Assembly: GCA_023431405.1 (NCBI GenBank)
Contig: JAEYVZ010000049.1
Location: forward strand, 1-64,000
Direction of reading: 5' to 3'
DNA from: Actinomycetes bacterium
GTDB lineage: Bacteria > Actinomycetota > Actinomycetes > Actinomycetales > Microbacteriaceae
Length of the DNA stretch: 64,000 bases
In this document: one piece after another, positions 61,224 to 64,000 of the stretch
How the letters are laid out: each line of letters begins with the position of its first letter
Numbering within the stretch: position 1 is the stretch's first letter
The notes under the pieces: model-generated
Seen by the model: the letters and a program-made list of their open reading frames with translations, nothing else
Databases searched by the model: none
What the model was told of the DNA's origin: nothing
Program-made: the position numbers and the translations under genes

Positions 61224-62672
61224 GTGAGACGCGCGAAGATCGTCGCAACCCTGGGTCCCGCCACCGAGTCGTACGAGATGATCCGAGCGATCATCGAGGC
61301 CGGCGTGGACGTGACCCGCATGAACCTCAGCCACGGTTCCTACGCAGAGCATGAGGTGCGCTTCGCCAACGTGCGCAAGGCTGCCGAAGACACCGGCCGT
61401 GCCGTCGCCATCCTCGTCGACCTTCAGGGTCCGAAGATCCGCCTCGGCAAGTTCGCCGACGGCCCCCACGAGCTCGCCGTCGGCGACATCTTCAAGATCA
61501 CCACCGAAGACGTCGCCGGCACCAAGGAACTCGTCTCGACGACCTTCAAGGGGCTCCCCGGCGACGTCAAGCCCGGCGATGAGCTGCTCATCGACGACGG
61601 CAAGGTGCGCGTGCAGGTCGTGACGGTCGACGGACCGGTCGTGACGACCAAGGTGCTCGTCGCCGGAGCGGTGTCGAACAACAAGGGCATCAACCTGCCG
61701 GGTGTGGCCGTGAGCGTTCCCGCGCTGTCGGAGAAGGATGAGGCTGACCTGCGCTGGGGGCTCAAGGCCGGCGCTGACATCATCGCCCTGTCGTTCGTGC
61801 GCAACGCCGCCGACGTCTCCCGGGTCCACGAGATCATGGCGGAGGAGGGCCGCAAGGTCCCCGTGATCGCCAAGATCGAGAAGCCCCAGGCCGTCGACAA
61901 CCTCGAGGAGATCATCGACGCCTTCGACGGCATCATGGTCGCCCGCGGCGACCTCGGCGTCGAGCTGCCGCTTGAGGCGGTGCCGATCGTTCAGAAGCGC
62001 GCGGTGGAGCTGTGCCGGCGCATGGCCAAGCCCGTGATCGTGGCGACGCAGATGCTCGAGTCGATGATCGAGAACCCCGTGCCTACCCGCGCCGAGACGA
62101 GCGACGTCGCCAACGCTGTCCTCGACGGCGCGGATGCGGTGATGCTCTCCGGCGAGACGAGTGTCGGCAAGTATCCGATCGTCGTGGTGGAGACCATGTC
62201 GCGCATCGTGGAGTCCACGGAAGAGCACGGCCTGGAGCGCATCCAGCCGTTCACGACACGGCCGCGCACCCAGGGTGGCATCATCACGCTCGCCGCGAAT
62301 GAAGTCGCGGAGTTCGTGGAAGCGAAGTACATCTGCATCTTCACGGAGTCGGGCGACACCGCGCGCCGGATGTCGCGGCTTCGGCCCGGCATCCCCATGA
62401 TGGCCTTCGCCGTCGACCCCGCGATCCGCCGGCGCATGGCGCTCACGTGGGGAGTGCAGTCGACGCTCGTGGAGCACGTCGCCCACACCGACCTGATGTT
62501 CCTCCAGGTGGACGACTTCTTCCTGAAGAACAACCTCGCCCAGGAGGGCGACAAGGTCGTCGTGATCTCGGGATCCCCTCCCGGGATCATCGGCTCGACC
62601 AACGACATCCGCGTGCACAAGATCGGCGATGCCGTGCACGGCAAGGCACCGATCTACAAGGCCGAGAAGTAG
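61224..62672 (+). CDS. pyk: Pyruvate kinase
   Basis: Pyk makes ATP and pyruvate from phosphoenolpyruvate. The 482-residue protein starts RRAKIVATLGPATESYEMIR and has the substrate motif MNLSHGSYAEH. Active-site Lys and metal residues lie in VIAKIEKPQAVDNLEEI and DGIMVARGDLGVELPLE, followed by MLESMIENPVPTRAETSDVA. The C-terminal allosteric domain is present. A strong hairpin follows it. GTG 61224. Confidence 0.98.
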   Translation: MRRAKIVATLGPATESYEMIRAIIEAGVDVTRMNLSHGSYAEHEVRFANVRKAAEDTGRAVAILVDLQGPKIRLGKFADGPHELAVGDIFKITTEDVAGTKELVSTTFKGLPGDVKPGDELLIDDGKVRVQVVTVDGPVVTTKVLVAGAVSNNKGINLPGVAVSVPALSEKDEADLRWGLKAGADIIALSFVRNAADVSRVHEIMAEEGRKVPVIAKIEKPQAVDNLEEIIDAFDGIMVARGDLGVELPLEAVPIVQKRAVELCRRMAKPVIVATQMLESMIENPVPTRAETSDVANAVLDGADAVMLSGETSVGKYPIVVVETMSRIVESTEEHGLERIQPFTTRPRTQGGIITLAANEVAEFVEAKYICIFTESGDTARRMSRLRPGIPMMAFAVDPAIRRRMALTWGVQSTLVEHVAHTDLMFLQVDDFFLKNNLAQEGDKVVVISGSPPGIIGSTNDIRVHKIGDAVHGKAPIYKAEK

Positions 62673-62696
62673 CGGCGGCCGTCGCACAGCGATGAG

Positions 62697-62726
62697 AGAG
62701 GGGGACGTCCGCGGACGTCCCCCTCT
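62697..62726 (+). terminator. Terminator after pyk
   Basis: A perfect 14-bp stem (AGAGGGGGACGTCC, 62697-62710, with its complement 62713-62726) has a minimal central GC; in practice the CCGCGG centre would open as the loop. TTGTCG follows. It stands 24 nt after the pyk stop. Confidence 0.75.
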
Positions 62727-62764
62727 TGTCGTGCAGCAGAGGCGGCAGGCCTCCGTGCATGTCG

Positions 62765-62847
62765 TGCCGGTGGTGGGAGTCGAACCCACACGCCCTTGCG
62801 GGCAACCGAGTTTGAGTCGGTCGCGTCTGCCATTCCGCCACACCGGC
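62765..62847 (-). tRNA. tRNA-Leu (anticodon CAA)
   Basis: On the minus strand an 83-nt tRNA begins GCCGGTG and ends CACCGGC plus discriminator A. The anticodon stem is CCGA/TCGG with loop CTCAAAC, so the anticodon is CAA (codon UUG). The long variable arm (CCCGC-AA-GGGCG type) marks class II Leu. T-loop GTTCGACTC is normal. The 3' CCA is not encoded and must be added. UUG is rare in such a GC-rich genome. Confidence 0.95.
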
Positions 62848-62912
62848 GCACGTCTCTCGACGATACCGCAGACGTCATCCGTATCCTGCCGTGACGGCGC
62901 GATGTCCTGCTC

Positions 62913-62918
62913 TAAGAT
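62913..62918 (+). promoter_or_regulatory. -10 box for pdtaR (leaderless type)
   Basis: TAAGAT ends 6 nt before GTG 62925. The upstream tRNA gene is on the other strand, so the two are divergent. Confidence 0.45.
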
Positions 62919-62924
62919 GGACAG

Positions 62925-63545
62925 GTGACAGAGCAGGAACAGACCTCCACCGGCACGACTTCCGCTCCGCGACGCGTCGTCGTCGCCGAGGACGAGTCGC
63001 TCATCCGCCTCGACATCGTCGAGATCCTCCGGGACAACGGCTTCGACGTCGTCGGCGAGGCGGGTGACGGCGAGACGGCCGTCCAGCTCGCCACCGAGCT
63101 GCGTCCCGACCTCGTGATCATGGACGTCAAAATGCCTGTGCTCGACGGGATCAGCGCGGCCGAGAAGCTGAGCAAGGCGCACATCGCCCCCGTCGTGCTT
63201 CTCACGGCCTTCAGCCAGAAGGAGCTCGTGGAACGTGCGAGCGAGGCCGGCGCCCTGGCGTACGTCGTGAAGCCCTTCACGCCCAACGACTTGCTGCCTG
63301 CGATCGAGATCGCCCTCGCCCGATACGAGCAGATCATCACGCTGGAAGCCGAGGTCGCCGACATGGTCGAGCGCTTCGAGACCCGCAAGCTCGTCGACCG
63401 CGCCAAGGGACTCCTCAACGAGAAGATGGGTCTCAGCGAGCCGGAGGCCTTCCGGTGGATTCAGAAGGCGTCGATGGACCGCCGCCTCACGATGCAGGAC
63501 GTCGCGAAGGCGATCATCGAGCAGCTCTCGCCCAAGAAGGGCTGA
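62925..63545 (+). CDS. pdtaR: ANTAR-domain response regulator (PdtaR-like)
   Basis: A 206-residue cytoplasmic response regulator. Residues 16-135 are a receiver domain with acidic AEDES (21-25), phospho-acceptor Asp67 in LVIMDVKMP, Thr in LLTAF, and Lys in YVVKPF. A coiled linker leads to the ANTAR RNA-binding domain (about 150-205: RKLVDRAKGLLNEKMGLSE, IQKASMDRRLTMQDVAKAII). It matches PdtaR (Rv1626) of Mycobacterium tuberculosis, which acts on transcription termination and pairs with the kinase PdtaS encoded elsewhere. GTG 62925 follows a leaderless-type -10 box. Confidence 0.93.
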   Translation: MTEQEQTSTGTTSAPRRVVVAEDESLIRLDIVEILRDNGFDVVGEAGDGETAVQLATELRPDLVIMDVKMPVLDGISAAEKLSKAHIAPVVLLTAFSQKELVERASEAGALAYVVKPFTPNDLLPAIEIALARYEQIITLEAEVADMVERFETRKLVDRAKGLLNEKMGLSEPEAFRWIQKASMDRRLTMQDVAKAIIEQLSPKKG

Positions 63546-63564
63546 CGCACGCCCTCGAGTCCGC

Positions 63565-63999
63565 TCAGGCCGACGGCCGTTCGCGGATCATGTTCGTGAT
63601 GCGGATCGTGGAGCATCGGCGGCCCTGATCGTCGGTGACGACGATCTCGTGAACGGTCATGCTTCGTCCGAGGTGGATGGGCGTGCACACTCCCGTGACG
63701 ATTCCGCTGGTCGCCGAGCGTGTGTGGGTCGCATTGATGTCGACGCCGACGGCGAGCCTGTCTTCGCCTGCGTGGAGGTTCGCGGCCATCGAACCCAGCG
63801 ACTCACCGAGAACGACATATGCACCGCCGTGCATGAGCCCGACCGGCTGCGTGTTGCCCTCGACCGGCATGGTGGCGACGCAGCGGTCGATGGAGAACTC
63901 GGTGAACGTCATCCCCATCTTCTCGGCCAGGGCACCCATGCCACGACGGGCGGCCCATTCGAGACCATCGATGGCGGGGGAGGAGGGGTCGGGCGTCAT
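63565..63999 (-). CDS. Hotdog-fold thioesterase (PaaI family)
   Basis: A 144-residue single-hotdog protein. PVGLMHGGAYVVLGESLGSM is the PaaI/YbgC-type acyl-CoA site with the conserved His-Gly-Gly, and INATHTRSATSG is the second family motif. It likely hydrolyses an acyl-CoA, perhaps an aryl or hydroxybenzoyl one; the substrate is unknown. ATG 63999 lies at the window edge, so its promoter is outside. It is convergent with pdtaR. Confidence 0.88.
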   Translation of the reverse strand: MTPDPSSPAIDGLEWAARRGMGALAEKMGMTFTEFSIDRCVATMPVEGNTQPVGLMHGGAYVVLGESLGSMAANLHAGEDRLAVGVDINATHTRSATSGIVTGVCTPIHLGRSMTVHEIVVTDDQGRRCSTIRITNMIRERPSA

Positions 64000-64000
64000 C

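Overview
The window is a continuous piece of a high-GC actinobacterial chromosome, most likely a Microbacterium or a close relative in the Microbacteriaceae. The evidence is the strong G/C bias at third codon positions, the many GTG starts, the gene order, and family-specific proteins: an actinobacterial-type integration host factor, an HGxxPAAW protein, a Trp-operon membrane protein, an ANTAR regulator of the PdtaR type, and a PriA without helicase motifs. I see no insertion sequence, prophage, CRISPR array or rRNA. This is mostly a core-genome region with a few accessory genes.

Layout. 1-2146: the end of a conserved actinobacterial gene, then PLP synthase pdxS-pdxT. 2167-3537 (minus): a group II PLP decarboxylase. 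3669-12405: yebC, ruvC-ruvA-ruvB, yajC-secD-secF and the bifunctional (p)ppGpp enzyme rel. 12392-14985 (minus): an AbiEi-like protein, a DUF349 protein and a small membrane protein that may be the stump of a peptidyl-prolyl isomerase. 15091-18551: rarA, a TPR-Nudix fusion, rpsD and a small membrane protein. 18628-28556: a tightly coupled run of alaS, ruvX, mltG, aroE, aroC, aroK, aroB, aroQ, then efp and nusB. 28650-31409: an accessory insert holding a metallo-beta-lactamase/Rieske protein and a PadR regulator with its membrane partner. 31553-41179: the pyrimidine operon pyrR-pyrB-pyrC-(membrane protein)-carA-carB-pyrF, ending in a guanylate kinase fused to an integration host factor domain. 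41279-47841: rpoZ, metK, priA, fmt, rsmB, rpe. 47909-53946: hisE-hisG-hisF-hisI running into trpC-trpB-trpA, without trpE. 54060-62672: lgt, gltB-gltD, pyk. 62765-64000: tRNA-Leu(CAA), the ANTAR response regulator and a hotdog thioesterase.

How the genes work together. The pyr, his, trp and aro genes form linked nucleotide and aromatic/histidine pathways: chorismate from aroBQEKC, indole-glycerol-phosphate to tryptophan by trpCBA, histidine by hisEGFI, and UMP by the pyr operon. ruvABC, ruvX, rarA and priA serve replication and recombination repair. yajC-secDF, lgt and mltG serve the cell envelope. rel, rpoZ, efp, nusB, rpsD, alaS, fmt and rsmB serve translation and growth control. Most junctions overlap by ATGA, GTGA or TGATG, which implies translational coupling.

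Regulation visible in the sequence. About ten genes have a TAGNNT-like -10 box ending only 6-8 nt before a GTG/ATG start, the signature of leaderless transcripts. The padR promoter has a consensus -35, a 17-bp spacer and a 32-bp palindromic operator. pyrR has a PyrR-type RNA leader that includes its ribosome binding site. Three hairpins with perfect 12-14 bp stems look like terminators. The most unusual points are the mIHF-guanylate kinase fusion, the TPR-Nudix fusion, the MBL-Rieske protein, and the absence of trpE and coaBC from their usual places. I found nothing that I can defend as a wholly new multi-gene system.
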